A stretch of 64,000 bases of DNA from Methylobacterium haplocladii (GTDB lineage: Bacteria; Pseudomonadota; Alphaproteobacteria; Rhizobiales; Beijerinckiaceae), in contig NZ_BJZT01000037.1 of assembly GCF_007992175.1 (NCBI RefSeq), positions 29,313 to 93,312 of the forward strand. The letters run 5' to 3'. Under the pieces are notes generated by a model. It was not told the origin of the DNA. It ran no database searches and saw only the letters and a list, made by a program, of their open reading frames with translations. Both the position numbers and the translations under genes were made by a program. Positions within the stretch are counted from its first letter, which is position 1. Every line of letters starts with the position of its first letter. This document shows, piece after piece, positions 56,069 through 64,000 of this stretch.

Positions 56069-56125
56069 GCAAAGGTTTCAGGAACCACAACGGCCCAGCG
56101 ACAGCGTCTGAGCAGGCATCCGCGC

Positions 56126-56401
56126 ATGAGCATCGATCAGCCCAGTCGCACTCTTTTCGTCTTGGTCGTCCTCGCCCTCGGGGCCTCGTCGGCCTGTGCG
56201 GAAGACTTCACGGGCTTCTATGCGGGCGTGAACGCCGGCTATGCCTTCGACCGTAGCCGGGATGAGCGCGGTGGGCCGAACGCCCTGCCCGACGTCTCGC
56301 CTCGCCCTGATGATGCCGGCAGCCTACCGCCGAGCGCCCTCACCGCATCGCAATCCCCGGCGATGCGCGGCTCCCGCGCCGAGCGGCCCCCGCAACGCTG
56401 A
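56126..56401 (+). CDS. Small secreted protein resembling the N terminus of an outer-membrane beta-barrel
   Basis: The 91-residue protein has a signal peptide (TLFVLVVLALGASSACA) followed by EDFTGFYAGVNAGYAFDR. That phrase is typical of the first strand of Omp25/opacity-type beta-barrel proteins of Rhizobiales. After that the sequence is Pro/Ser-rich and ends abruptly, so no barrel can form. It is either a remnant of a larger outer-membrane protein gene or a short secreted protein that keeps this start. A family A repeat lies just upstream. Confidence 0.5.
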   Translation: MSIDQPSRTLFVLVVLALGASSACAEDFTGFYAGVNAGYAFDRSRDERGGPNALPDVSPRPDDAGSLPPSALTASQSPAMRGSRAERPPQR

Positions 56402-56601
56402 TCCGCTCGCCTAAGGGTGGCCCTCCCCGTCGTGAAGACGACCCTTACGGATCCGCCGGCTCGTCGCGTCCCACCCGCAATCACACCCTGATGTGCACGC
56501 GCCAGCGGGCCTCCGAAGGGGCCTCCAGGGATCGCGGCGGCATTCGGAGGATCCTTCGAGGCTCTTGGCCGCGCTCTGGACCCGGCTGGAGACCGGCCAT
56601 G

Positions 56602-56631
56602 AAAAAAGGGCCGCCCCTTCGGGCGGCCCTT
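56602..56631 (-). terminator. Rho-independent terminator of rpsD
   Basis: An 11-bp perfect stem (56606-56616 with 56621-56631), loop CTTC, with AAAAAA on its left, which is a T-run on the minus strand. It lies 27 nt past the rpsD stop. Confidence 0.9.
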
Positions 56632-56657
56632 CTTCGTTCTCGACGCCGATCGATCGA

Positions 56658-57275
56658 TCAGCGCGAATAGAACTCGATCACGAGGTTCGGTTCCATCTGG
56701 ACCGGGTACGGCACCTCGTTGAGGGCCGGAACGCGGGTGACGCGCGCGGTCATCTTGGCGTGGTCCGCCTCGATGTAGTCGGGGACGTCGCGCTCGGGGA
56801 GCTGCGAGGCCACGACCACGAATTCGAGCTGGCGGGACGCCTCCTTGATCTCGATCTGGTCGCCCGGCTTCACCTGGTAGCTCGGGATGTTGACCCGGCG
56901 ACCATTGACCTTGATGTGGCCGTGGTTGACGAACTGGCGGGCCGCGAACGGCGTCGCCACGAACTTCGCGCGGTAGACCACGGCATCGAGGCGGCGCTCG
57001 AGCAGGCCGATCAGATTCTCGCCGGAGTCGCCACGCAGGCGGATCGCCTCGGCGTAGTAACGGCGGAACTGCTTCTCGGTGATGTTGCCGTAGTAGCCCT
57101 TGAGCTTCTGCTTGGCGCGCAGCTGCGTGCCGAAGTCGCTCATCTTGCCCTTGCGGCGCTGGCCGTGCTGGCCGGGGCCGTATTCACGACGGTTGACCGG
57201 GCTTTTCGGACGGCCCCAGATGTTCTGGCCCATCCGGCGATCGAGTTTGTGCTTCGCCTCGATGCGTTTTGACAT
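56658..57275 (-). CDS. rpsD: 30S ribosomal protein S4
   Basis: The 205-residue protein has an N-terminal part [36 protein letters not shown] and the S4 RNA-binding domain [20 protein letters not shown] with [20 protein letters not shown]. It is a primary 16S rRNA binder. It stands alone, not in the alpha operon, as is usual in this group. No Zn-binding Cys cluster is present. Confidence 0.97.
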   Translation of the reverse strand: MSKRIEAKHKLDRRMGQNIWGRPKSPVNRREYGPGQHGQRRKGKMSDFGTQLRAKQKLKGYYGNITEKQFRRYYAEAIRLRGDSGENLIGLLERRLDAVVYRAKFVATPFAARQFVNHGHIKVNGRRVNIPSYQVKPGDQIEIKEASRQLEFVVVASQLPERDVPDYIEADHAKMTARVTRVPALNEVPYPVQMEPNLVIEFYSR

Positions 57276-57688
57276 TCGCGGTTCCTCTCAAGAAACTTGA
57301 GCTAGAGGAACGCGCCCTCCTCTCCCCCTCGCCGTTGCGCGGGGGCGACAGACCGGCCTTTGGCCGCTCGCGGGTGCGCTTGAAAACGTCACGGGGCCCC
57401 AAACCGGAGCCCCGCGAACCGCGCGTGCCTAGACGGAAAGCCGGGACAGGTCAATGAGAGCGGTCGAGCGTACGGGGTTCCGACGGGGATGAACGCTCCG
57501 CAGCCCGTGCGGCAATCTATGGTTCGCAACATCGACACCGTCATTCCGGGGCTTGCCGAAGGCGAGAACCCGGAACCCACGACAGGCCTCGACGCCCTGT
57601 CGCAACGTCGCATCTCAGGTGGGTTCCGGGTTCCGCTGCGCGGCCCCGGAATGACGATGGTGCGCAGAGAGTTGGTCAGGCGAAGACG
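57276..57688. other. Intergenic region upstream of rpsD, containing a palindromic repeat
   Basis: It holds the rpsD leader, a GC-rich stretch (57310-57350, CCTCTCCCCCTCGCCGTTGC) with some likeness to family C, and the family A repeat at 57539-57656. Nothing coding was found. Confidence 0.5.
57539..57656. repeat. Palindromic repeat, family A copy 3
   Basis: The ends CGTCATTCCGGGGC and GGCCCCGGAATGACG are nearly perfect reverse complements. Inside, GAACCCGGAACCCAC pairs with GTGGGTTCCGGGTTC. It lies between the divergent-end of rpsD and the murI stop. Confidence 0.85.
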
Positions 57689-58582
57689 TCACTGGCGGAC
57701 CAGCGGCATCGATTCGACCGTCAACGTCTTCAACCCGCGTACGGCCAGCGAGCGCTCCAGCGCCGGGCTCAGTCCCGCACCTCCGGTGAAGGTGCCGAGC
57801 ACCGGGTGGGTGACGTCCGCGGCCTCGTCCGCATGCGGCCCGAGCAGTTGGACCACCCGCCGGGCAATCGCGGGCGCCGGATCGATCCAGGTCACCGGCC
57901 AGGGCGCGAGCCGCTCGAAGCGCGGCAGCAGCAGCGGATAGTGCGTACAGGACAGGCAGACGACGTCGGTGCGCCGGCCGTCGTCCAGGGTCACGAAGCA
58001 GGATGCGATCTCAGCGGCGAGCACCGCATCGTCGACAGGCTCTCCCGCCATCTCGGCCTCCGCGAAGCGCGCGAGGTTCGGCGCGCCGACGAGCGCTACG
58101 TCGCAATCGCCGGCATAAGTCGCGACGAGATCGCGGGTGTAGCTGCGGGCGATCGTGCCGGGCGTCGCCAGCAGCGTCACGACCCGCGAGCGCGTCGCAG
58201 CCGCCGCCGGCTTGATCGGGGGCACCACGCCGACGAAGGGCGTGACGAAGCGCTGGCGCAGGCTCGGCAGCACGACCGTGGAGGCCGTGTTGCAGGCGAT
58301 GACGACGAGATCGGGCGCATGCAGCGCCAGCAGGCGCTCCATCACCGCCGTGACCCGGGTGACAAGGGCCGGCTCGCTCAATCCCCCGTAGGGAAATCCC
58401 GCGTCGTCGGCCACGTAGACGTAGCGGGCGTCGGGGCGGGCGCGTCGCACCTGCTCCAGCACGGTGAGGCCGCCGAGGCCGGAATCGAAGACGAGGATCA
58501 GGGGTTGGGGGCTCTGCGCGGGATACGCCGCAGAGAGTGTCGCTCCGGCCATCAGATCGATCCGCATGACGTCACCCGACAT
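57689..58582 (-). CDS. murI: Glutamate racemase
   Basis: The protein has 297 residues (an ATG five codons later, at 58567, is possible). The two catalytic Cys are present in VIACNTASTV and CLSCTHYPLL, with the N-terminal VFDSGLGGLTVL and YVADDAGFPYGG. It makes D-glutamate for peptidoglycan. It is a single gene, convergent toward the repeat region and divergent from egtB. Confidence 0.94.
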   Translation of the reverse strand: MSGDVMRIDLMAGATLSAAYPAQSPQPLILVFDSGLGGLTVLEQVRRARPDARYVYVADDAGFPYGGLSEPALVTRVTAVMERLLALHAPDLVVIACNTASTVVLPSLRQRFVTPFVGVVPPIKPAAAATRSRVVTLLATPGTIARSYTRDLVATYAGDCDVALVGAPNLARFAEAEMAGEPVDDAVLAAEIASCFVTLDDGRRTDVVCLSCTHYPLLLPRFERLAPWPVTWIDPAPAIARRVVQLLGPHADEAADVTHPVLGTFTGGAGLSPALERSLAVRGLKTLTVESMPLVRQ

Positions 58583-58810
58583 CGCCCGAAGGGCCAGTGT
58601 CGCCGCGGGAGGGTTAACGCAGCCTCACCATGTCGGCAAACCGGGTGCGCCTTCGCAACCGAAGCGGAGCGCGGCTACGCAAAACCTGTGAATCGCAACG
58701 CGGTGCAGCCTGTCCCGACGAAGCCGCGACGAACGGCCCAGGCGCTCGGGCGTTGTCCGGAAGAATTTCGAGGCTACATCCCGGTCACTTGAGAGAAAGA
58801 GAATCCAGGA

Positions 58811-60079
58811 ATGGCCGCCAGCGCAGCGATTTCCCACTTCCCCGGTTCCTTCGACCGCTCCGCCTTCCCCCCGCCCCGTCTCGACGCCCGTCCTGTGGAC
58901 CGCGAGGCCTGGATCGCCGCGTTCCGCACCGTGCGCGACGAGACCGAGCGCCGTGCGGCGCCGCTCTCGCCGGAGGACCAGCAGGTCCAGTCCATGGAGG
59001 ACGCGAGCCCGACCAAGTGGCACCGCGCCCATACGACATGGTTTTTCGAACAGTTCCTGCTCTGCGCGCACCGGCCGGATTACCGGATCTACGACGAGCG
59101 CCTGCACTACCTGTTCAACTCGTACTACGTTCAGGCCGGCCCGCGGCAGCCCCGCTTCATGCGCGGCATGATTACCCGTCCCACGGCGGAGGAGACGCGG
59201 GGCTATCGTACCCATGTGGACGTCGCCGTCGAGGCTCTCCTGCGCGAGGCGTCGTCCGAGACACTCGAGACGATCCTGCCGATCCTGGAAATCGGCCTCT
59301 ATCACGAGCAGCAGCACCAGGAGCTGATGCTCACCGACATCCTGCACGCCTTCGCGCAGAACCCGCTCGGGCCCACCTACGACGAGGCCTGGCGATGGCC
59401 GGCTTCGGACGGCGCGCAGGGCCGCGTGGAGCTGTCTCGCGGCATCACGCAGATCGGGCATGACGGCGAGGGCTTCGCCTTCGACAACGAGTCACCCCGG
59501 CACGACGTGCTGGTGCTGCCGGCGACCATCGACCGAGCTCTGGTGACTAACGCGCAGTGGCTGGATTTCATCGCGGACGGTGGCTACGCGCGCGCCGAAC
59601 TCTGGTTGTCGGACGGCTGGGGGAAGCTGCAGGCGGAGGGCTGGGAGGCGCCGGGCTACTGGCGCCGGAACGAGGACGGCTGGTCGAGCATGACGCTGGC
59701 CGGCATTCGACCGATCGATCCCGCGCAGCCCGTCACCCATATCAGCTACTACGAGGCCGATGCCTTCGCCCGCTGGTCCGGCCGCGACCTGCCGACCGAG
59801 GCCGAATGGGAGATCGCAGCCCGCGACGGCCTGCTCGGCGACGCCTTCGGCCATGTCTGGCAGTGGACGCGCAGCGCCTACGGCCCCTATCCAGGGTACC
59901 GCCCGCTACCCGGCGCGCTCGGGGAATACAACGGCAAGTTCATGTCGAACCAGTACGTGCTGCGCGGGTCTTCCATCGCCACGTCGGAGGGGCATGCCCG
60001 GGTCGGCTACCGCAACTTCTTCTATGCGCACCAGCGCTGGCAGTTCACCGGGCTGAGGCTCTCGGATGCCCGGGCCTAA
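58811..60079 (+). CDS. egtB: Ergothioneine biosynthesis protein EgtB
   Basis: The protein has 422 residues: DinB-like N-terminal domain with iron ligands (His near SPTKWHRAHTTWFFE; His165 and His169 in YHEQQHQELM) and a C-terminal FGE-sulfatase domain (THISYYEADAFARWSGRDLPTEAEWE, QWTRSAYGPYPGYRPLPG, YRNFFYAHQRWQFTGLRL). It is a non-heme iron sulfoxide synthase joining a thiol donor to trimethylhistidine (hercynine). The pairing with egtD 100 nt downstream supports the call. Neither egtA nor egtC is adjacent, so the thiol donor (gamma-glutamylcysteine or cysteine) is not settled. Confidence 0.95.
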   Translation: MAASAAISHFPGSFDRSAFPPPRLDARPVDREAWIAAFRTVRDETERRAAPLSPEDQQVQSMEDASPTKWHRAHTTWFFEQFLLCAHRPDYRIYDERLHYLFNSYYVQAGPRQPRFMRGMITRPTAEETRGYRTHVDVAVEALLREASSETLETILPILEIGLYHEQQHQELMLTDILHAFAQNPLGPTYDEAWRWPASDGAQGRVELSRGITQIGHDGEGFAFDNESPRHDVLVLPATIDRALVTNAQWLDFIADGGYARAELWLSDGWGKLQAEGWEAPGYWRRNEDGWSSMTLAGIRPIDPAQPVTHISYYEADAFARWSGRDLPTEAEWEIAARDGLLGDAFGHVWQWTRSAYGPYPGYRPLPGALGEYNGKFMSNQYVLRGSSIATSEGHARVGYRNFFYAHQRWQFTGLRLSDARA

Positions 60080-60178
60080 GCATCCGGCCACCGTGAACAA
60101 ACGTTCTCGAACCCCGTTTCTCACCCTTGAACACAACCGCTCGCACGGGGTTCTGAAATCCCGGCCGGAGGACGTCTC

Positions 60179-61159
60179 TTGACCGTCAATCCCCGCTTCG
60201 AGGGCGCAAGCCCGATCGCTGGTCTCCCGGACGACCGCCAGTTCCTCGAAGACGTCTGGGAGGGCCTCGCCGCGACACCGAAGGCCCTTCCCGCAAAGTA
60301 CTTCTACGACGCCGCCGGCTCGGAGTTGTTCGAGGGCATCACCGGCTTGGCCGAGTATTACCCGACCCGCACCGAACTGCGCATCCTCGACGAGCACGGC
60401 CCGGCGATCGCCGCCGCGCTGCCGTCTGGCGCAGCCCTCGTCGAGTTCGGCGCCGGCTCCACGGTGAAGGTTCGCCGGCTGCTGCGCCATCTGCGCGATC
60501 TCAGGGCTTACGTCCCCGTCGACGTCTCCGGCGAGTTCCTGACCACCCAGGCCGAAGGTCTTCGCAGCGACATCCCCGGTCTCGCGGTCGAGCCGATCGT
60601 CGCGGACTTCACGCGACCCTTCGCGCTGCCGCCATCCATCGGCGATGCGCCGCGTGCCGGGTTCTTCCCCGGCTCGACCATCGGCAATTTCCGGCCCGAC
60701 GAGGCGATCCGCCTGCTCGACACCTTCGGCACGATCCTCGGCACGGGCGCGCAACTCATCGTCGGCGTCGATCTGGTGAAGGACACAGGGGTGCTCGAGG
60801 CGGCCTATGACGACGCATCCGGCGTCACCGCTGCCTTCAACCTGAACCTGCTCACCCGCATCAACCGCGAACTCGCCGGCGGCTTCACGAACGACGGCTT
60901 CCGGCACCGCGCCTTCTTCAACGCCGCCGCATCACGGATCGAGATGCATCTCGTCAGCTGCGAAGCCCAGGAGATCGACGTCGCCGGCCGCCGATTCGGC
61001 TTCGCGGCGGGCGAGTCGATCCACACCGAGAACAGCTACAAGTACTCGATCGCGAGTTTTCGCGAACTCGCGGCACAGGCGGGCTGGGCGGCAGGCGAGG
61101 TCTGGACCGACCCGGACGCGCTGTTTTCGGTGCATGCGCTCCGACGCCAGGCGGTCTGA
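60179..61159 (+). CDS. egtD: L-histidine N-alpha-methyltransferase EgtD
   Basis: The 326-residue protein has KALPAKYFYDAAGSELFEGI, the SAM-binding LVEFGAGSTVKVRRLLRHL, FFPGSTIGNFRPDEA and VDLVKDTGVLEAAYDD, all typical of EgtD (DUF2260). It trimethylates histidine to hercynine, the substrate of EgtB. The start is TTG 60179, supported by a strong GGAGGA 6 nt upstream. No other start is better placed. Confidence 0.95.
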   Translation: MTVNPRFEGASPIAGLPDDRQFLEDVWEGLAATPKALPAKYFYDAAGSELFEGITGLAEYYPTRTELRILDEHGPAIAAALPSGAALVEFGAGSTVKVRRLLRHLRDLRAYVPVDVSGEFLTTQAEGLRSDIPGLAVEPIVADFTRPFALPPSIGDAPRAGFFPGSTIGNFRPDEAIRLLDTFGTILGTGAQLIVGVDLVKDTGVLEAAYDDASGVTAAFNLNLLTRINRELAGGFTNDGFRHRAFFNAAASRIEMHLVSCEAQEIDVAGRRFGFAAGESIHTENSYKYSIASFRELAAQAGWAAGEVWTDPDALFSVHALRRQAV

Positions 61160-61171
61160 TCCGTCCCAATG

Positions 61172-61207
61172 CAAAAAGCCCTCCCCCGGCGAAAGGGGAG
61201 AGCTTTT
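61172..61207. terminator. Bidirectional terminator between egtD and ecm
   Basis: AAAAAGC (61172-61178) pairs with GCTTTTT (61201-61207) and CTCCCC with GGGGAG inside, around a short loop. The A- and T-runs can serve both converging genes. Confidence 0.8.
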
Positions 61208-61232
61208 TCTGGATGCGATTGAAGCGACCTGA

Positions 61233-63314
61233 TCAGTAAACGGTCTCGGCGCCTTCGTTGCGCGGCGCAGCGCCCCTCACACCGGCCTCGGTGTCGGCGC
61301 GCTCGGCGTCGCGCTTGTCGAGCGACCGACTGACCACCTTGGCCAGCCCGACCATGATCGTGTCGAGGATGTAGTCCTTCGGCGTATAGATCGCCGTGAC
61401 GCCCATGTTCTTGAGCACCAACTCGTCGTCGGTCGAGATGATGCCGCCGACCACGACCGGGATGTGATCGAGCCCGGCCTCGCGCAGCTTCGCCTTCACG
61501 TCGCGCACCAGAGGCACGTGTGAGCCCGAGAGGATCGACAGGCCGATGACGTGGGCGCCGGTCGACTTGGCCTTGGCCACGATCTCGGCCGGCGTCTGCC
61601 GGATCCCGTCGTAGGTCACGTCGAAGCCGACGTCGCGGGCGCGCAGTGCGATCTGCTCGGCGCCATTCGAGTGGCCGTCGAGGCCGGGCTTGCCGACCAC
61701 TAGCTTCGGCGTCTCGCCGAGACGCTCGCCGAGATCGGCGATGAGGAGCCGCGCATCTTCCGCCGCCCCCGAGGTCACAGTCTCCAGCGTCACGCCCGTC
61801 GGCGCACGGTACTCGCCAAACACCTCGCGCAGGCGCTGGCCCCACTCGCCGGTGGTGACGCCGGCCTGAGCCGCCGCGATCGAGACCGGCATGATGTTGG
61901 CGCCCGAGCGTGCCGCCTGCTCGAGGTCGTCGAGCGCCTTGCCGACGGCGTTGTCGTCGCGCTTCTGGCGCCACTCGCGGATGCGGGCCTCGGCTTCCAT
62001 CTCGACCGTCTCGGAGACGGTGAAGATCGCACCCTCGCCGGCGGTCAACGGCGAGGGCTCGCCCTGCTGCCACTTGTTGACGCCGACGACGACCTGATCG
62101 CCGGATTCGATCGCCGAGATGCGCCGGGCGTTCGACTCGACCAGCGCCCGCTTGAGTTCGCCGGCCTCCACGGCCGAGACCGCACCGCCGAGCTCGGCGA
62201 TGCGCTTCAGTTCGGACCGCGTCTGCTCCTTGAGGGCCTCGACGCGAGCCTCGATCACCTTCGAGCCGTCGAAGATGTCCTCGTATTCCAGCAGGTCGGT
62301 CTCGAAGGCGAGGATCTGCTGCATCCGCATCGACCATTGCTGGTCCCAGGGCCGCGGCAGGCCGAGCGCCTCGTTCCAGGCCGGCAGCTGCACGGCGCGG
62401 GCGCGGGCGCGCTTCGACAACGTGACGGCCAGCATCTCGATCAGGATGCGATGGACGTTGTTCTCGGGCTGCTGCTCGGTCAGACCGAGGCTGTTGACCT
62501 GCACGCCGTAGCGGAAGATGCGCTTCTTGGCCTCGGTGATGCCGTAGCGCTCCTGGGCGATCTCGTCCCAAAGCTCGGCGAACGCCCGCATCTTGCAGAT
62601 TTCGGTGACGAACCGCATGCCGGCATTCACGAAGAACGAGATCCGGCTGAACACGTCGGCGAAGCTCGCCTCGTCGAATTCCGGGTCGTCCCGCACCGTG
62701 TCGAGTACGGCGATGGCGATGGCGAGCGCGTAGGACAGTTCCTGAACCGGCGTCGCGCCCGCCTCCTGCAGGTGGTAGGAGCAGACGTTCATCGGGTTCC
62801 ACTTCGGCACTTCCTTGGTCGTGAACAGGATCACGTCCTTGGTCAGGCGAAGCGAAGGTTTCGGCGGGAACACATAGGTCCCGCGCGAAAGATATTCCTT
62901 GATGATGTCGTTCTGCGTGGTGCCCTGAAGAGCGGCGATCGGCGCCCCCTGCTCTTCGGCGACAGCGAGATAGAGCGACAGCAGCCAAGGCGCCGTCGCA
63001 TTGATCGTCATCGAGGTGTTCATCTGGGCCAGCGGGATCTGGTCGAACAGCATCCGCATGTCGCCGAGATGCGCGATCGAGACGCCGACCTTGCCGACCT
63101 CGCCGCGGGCGAGTTCGTGGTCCGGATCGTAGCCGGTCTGCGTCGGCAGGTCGAAGGCCACCGAGAGGCCGGTCTGTCCCTTGGCGAGGTTGCCGCGGTA
63201 GAGCTTGTTCGATTCCACCGCACTGGAGTGGCCCGCATACGTGCGGATGAGCCACGGCTTGTCCCGCTTGACCTCCTCGCGCTGAGCCTCCGTTGCGCTC
63301 GCGTTCCTGGTCAT
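61233..63314 (-). CDS. ecm: Ethylmalonyl-CoA mutase (single-chain B12-dependent acyl-CoA mutase, MeaA-like)
   Basis: From ATG 63314 the protein has 693 residues. The N-terminal TIM-barrel mutase domain has IRTYAGHSSAVESNKLYRG, SVAFDLPTQTGYDPDH, MNTSMTINATAPWLL and SYHLQEAGATPVQEL. The C-terminal cobalamin domain (~560-690) has the lower-ligand motif LDGHSNGAEQ, GLSILSGSH and VVVGGIIS. Fusion in a single chain of this length and the serine/methionine pattern fit ethylmalonyl-CoA mutase (MeaA), which turns ethylmalonyl-CoA into methylsuccinyl-CoA in glyoxylate regeneration. The two-subunit methylmalonyl-CoA mutase is the main alternative and is less likely. The longer upstream frame from 63392 is not preferred. 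Confidence 0.9.
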   Translation of the reverse strand: MTRNASATEAQREEVKRDKPWLIRTYAGHSSAVESNKLYRGNLAKGQTGLSVAFDLPTQTGYDPDHELARGEVGKVGVSIAHLGDMRMLFDQIPLAQMNTSMTINATAPWLLSLYLAVAEEQGAPIAALQGTTQNDIIKEYLSRGTYVFPPKPSLRLTKDVILFTTKEVPKWNPMNVCSYHLQEAGATPVQELSYALAIAIAVLDTVRDDPEFDEASFADVFSRISFFVNAGMRFVTEICKMRAFAELWDEIAQERYGITEAKKRIFRYGVQVNSLGLTEQQPENNVHRILIEMLAVTLSKRARARAVQLPAWNEALGLPRPWDQQWSMRMQQILAFETDLLEYEDIFDGSKVIEARVEALKEQTRSELKRIAELGGAVSAVEAGELKRALVESNARRISAIESGDQVVVGVNKWQQGEPSPLTAGEGAIFTVSETVEMEAEARIREWRQKRDDNAVGKALDDLEQAARSGANIMPVSIAAAQAGVTTGEWGQRLREVFGEYRAPTGVTLETVTSGAAEDARLLIADLGERLGETPKLVVGKPGLDGHSNGAEQIALRARDVGFDVTYDGIRQTPAEIVAKAKSTGAHVIGLSILSGSHVPLVRDVKAKLREAGLDHIPVVVGGIISTDDELVLKNMGVTAIYTPKDYILDTIMVGLAKVVSRSLDKRDAERADTEAGVRGAAPRNEGAETVY

Positions 63315-63533
63315 CCGTTCCGACTCCGATACTGATCCGCAGCCCGCGCAGGTATGCGCAGAGTTTGCGGCACCGTAGCGAAGCCGCGCCACAACGTCAT
63401 CAGCGGAGGTCTTCGTCCTTCGTCAGTCGGCGCTCAAAAAACTTTGCTTGGTGTTTGAACCATACCGGTTGCCGGATCGACCAACGCTGTGAAGGGCCGT
63501 GCTCCTGCGGCCCTCGCATCGGAGGATCTTTCC

Positions 63534-63812
63534 ATGACCCGCACGCTTCGCACTTTCGCTGCCGTGGCTTTTCTCGGTCTCGCTGCTGTCACCGCCACGG
63601 AGGCCTCCGCCAAGCCTGGCTTCGGAGGCGGCTTCGGTGGCTTCGGTCATCACCATCACGGCCATTGGGGGCATGGTCCCTGGGGCGGAGGATGGGGTTA
63701 CGGCGTCGGCGGTCTCGCGGTCGGTTTCGCGCCCGTGTATTATGGCGGCTGTCGGATCAGGAAATACGTCGATGACGCCGGCGACGTCGTCATTCGGAAG
63801 GTTTGCTATTGA
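63534..63812 (+). CDS. Small secreted Gly/His-rich protein
   Basis: The 92-residue protein starts at ATG 63534 with GGAGG about 9 nt upstream. A signal peptide (TFAAVAFLGLAAVTATEA) is followed by a Gly-, His- and Trp-rich middle (FGGFGHHHHGHWGHG) and a hydrophobic-aromatic end (GVGGLAVGFAPVYYGGC) with a short Cys-containing tail (CRIRKYVDDAGDVVIRKVC). Similar His-rich small proteins are frequent in Methylobacterium and relatives. The role is unknown; metal binding by the His cluster is possible but unproven. Confidence 0.75.
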   Translation: MTRTLRTFAAVAFLGLAAVTATEASAKPGFGGGFGGFGHHHHGHWGHGPWGGGWGYGVGGLAVGFAPVYYGGCRIRKYVDDAGDVVIRKVCY

Positions 63813-63965
63813 TCCGGCCAACCGGATGCCGGCAGGACGAAATAGCCTGAGAGCGCTATCCGACCGAGTGGATGCCGGTCGATCGAAAGACAGCGCATCA
63901 TACCAATGACCTGGAATCGCTGGGCCGATGCAATCAGGTCGGCCACGGCTTTGGTCCGCGCATAG

Positions 63966-63999
63966 CAAAGCCCGTCTGGCGTTGGCCTGACGGGCTTTG
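63966..63999. terminator. Probable terminator at the window end
   Basis: An 11-bp perfect stem (CAAAGCCCGTC with GACGGGCTTTG) encloses an inner GGC/GCC pairing. The flanking A and T bases are short, and the window ends before any downstream T-run can be judged. Confidence 0.6.
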
Positions 64000-64000
64000 A

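Noticed and set aside
61233..63314. Methylmalonyl-CoA mutase large subunit (mcmA)
   Set aside because: The chain carries both catalytic and B12 domains and no small-subunit gene is adjacent. The N-terminal sequence fits the MeaA/ethylmalonyl-CoA mutase group better. Final proof needs a phylogeny.

Overview
The window is high-GC chromosomal DNA from a pink-pigmented methylotroph of the Methylobacterium/Methylorubrum type (Hyphomicrobiales). The basis is the gene content: fused ispDF, the nifR3-ntrBC-ntrYX-hfq-hflX block, an ethylmalonyl-CoA mutase (ecm/meaA), a lanmodulin gene, pqqA peptide genes and an ergothioneine pair. Most of the window is ordinary core chromosome. No rRNA, tRNA, CRISPR array, prophage or complete insertion sequence could be supported.

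Layout. 1-10.1 kb: the tail of a SulP transporter, then a long minus-strand nitrogen/RNA regulation block (dus/nifR3-ntrB-ntrC-ntrY-ntrX-hfq-hflX). 10.1-12.9 kb: ispDF-cinA and a secreted hydrolase. 13.3-15.5 kb: an ABC exporter followed by a small phosphatase gene that looks frameshifted. 15.6-18.6 kb: an L,D-transpeptidase, a secreted protein of unknown role, a lanmodulin variant and, divergent from it, three tandem pqqA genes ending in a strong terminator. 18.7-22.0 kb: fabZ-lpxA-lpxI-lpxB (lipid A). 22.2-30.0 kb: ppiD-trpE-trpG-trpD-trpC-moaC-moeA. 30.2-34.2 kb: tpiA, secG, pyrG. 34.2-39.1 kb: a DUF350/DUF1190/ATP-grasp operon, holC, an S10 peptidase and a lipoprotein. 39.4-42.8 kb: an aspartate aminotransferase and a two-module hydrolase. 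42.8-50.7 kb: assimilatory sulfate reduction (cysHDN, an Lrp-type regulator, cysJ, cysI). 51-58.6 kb: a pair of paralogous membrane proteins, TetR, Ppx/GppA, a CheY-like regulator, a double cold-shock protein, rpsD and murI. 58.8-64 kb: egtB-egtD, ecm and a Gly/His-rich secreted protein.

Most interesting points. (1) The lanM/pqqA locus puts a periplasmic lanthanide-binding protein next to three copies of the PQQ precursor peptide. Lanthanide and PQQ are the two cofactors of XoxF/ExaF-type alcohol dehydrogenases. The intergenic region holds two perfect inverted repeats. (2) A 21-nt, 17/21-identical motif lies in the same gene-relative orientation upstream of both cysH and cysJ, on either side of an Lrp-type regulator gene. 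It looks like a shared operator of a sulfur regulon. (3) Three families of palindromic repeats are scattered through intergenic DNA; one copy has become the N-terminal coding sequence of the S10 peptidase.

Limits: function calls come from reading protein sequence by eye against remembered families. Start codons were chosen from overlaps, Shine-Dalgarno-like sequence and family length. Promoters and operators are proposals only.
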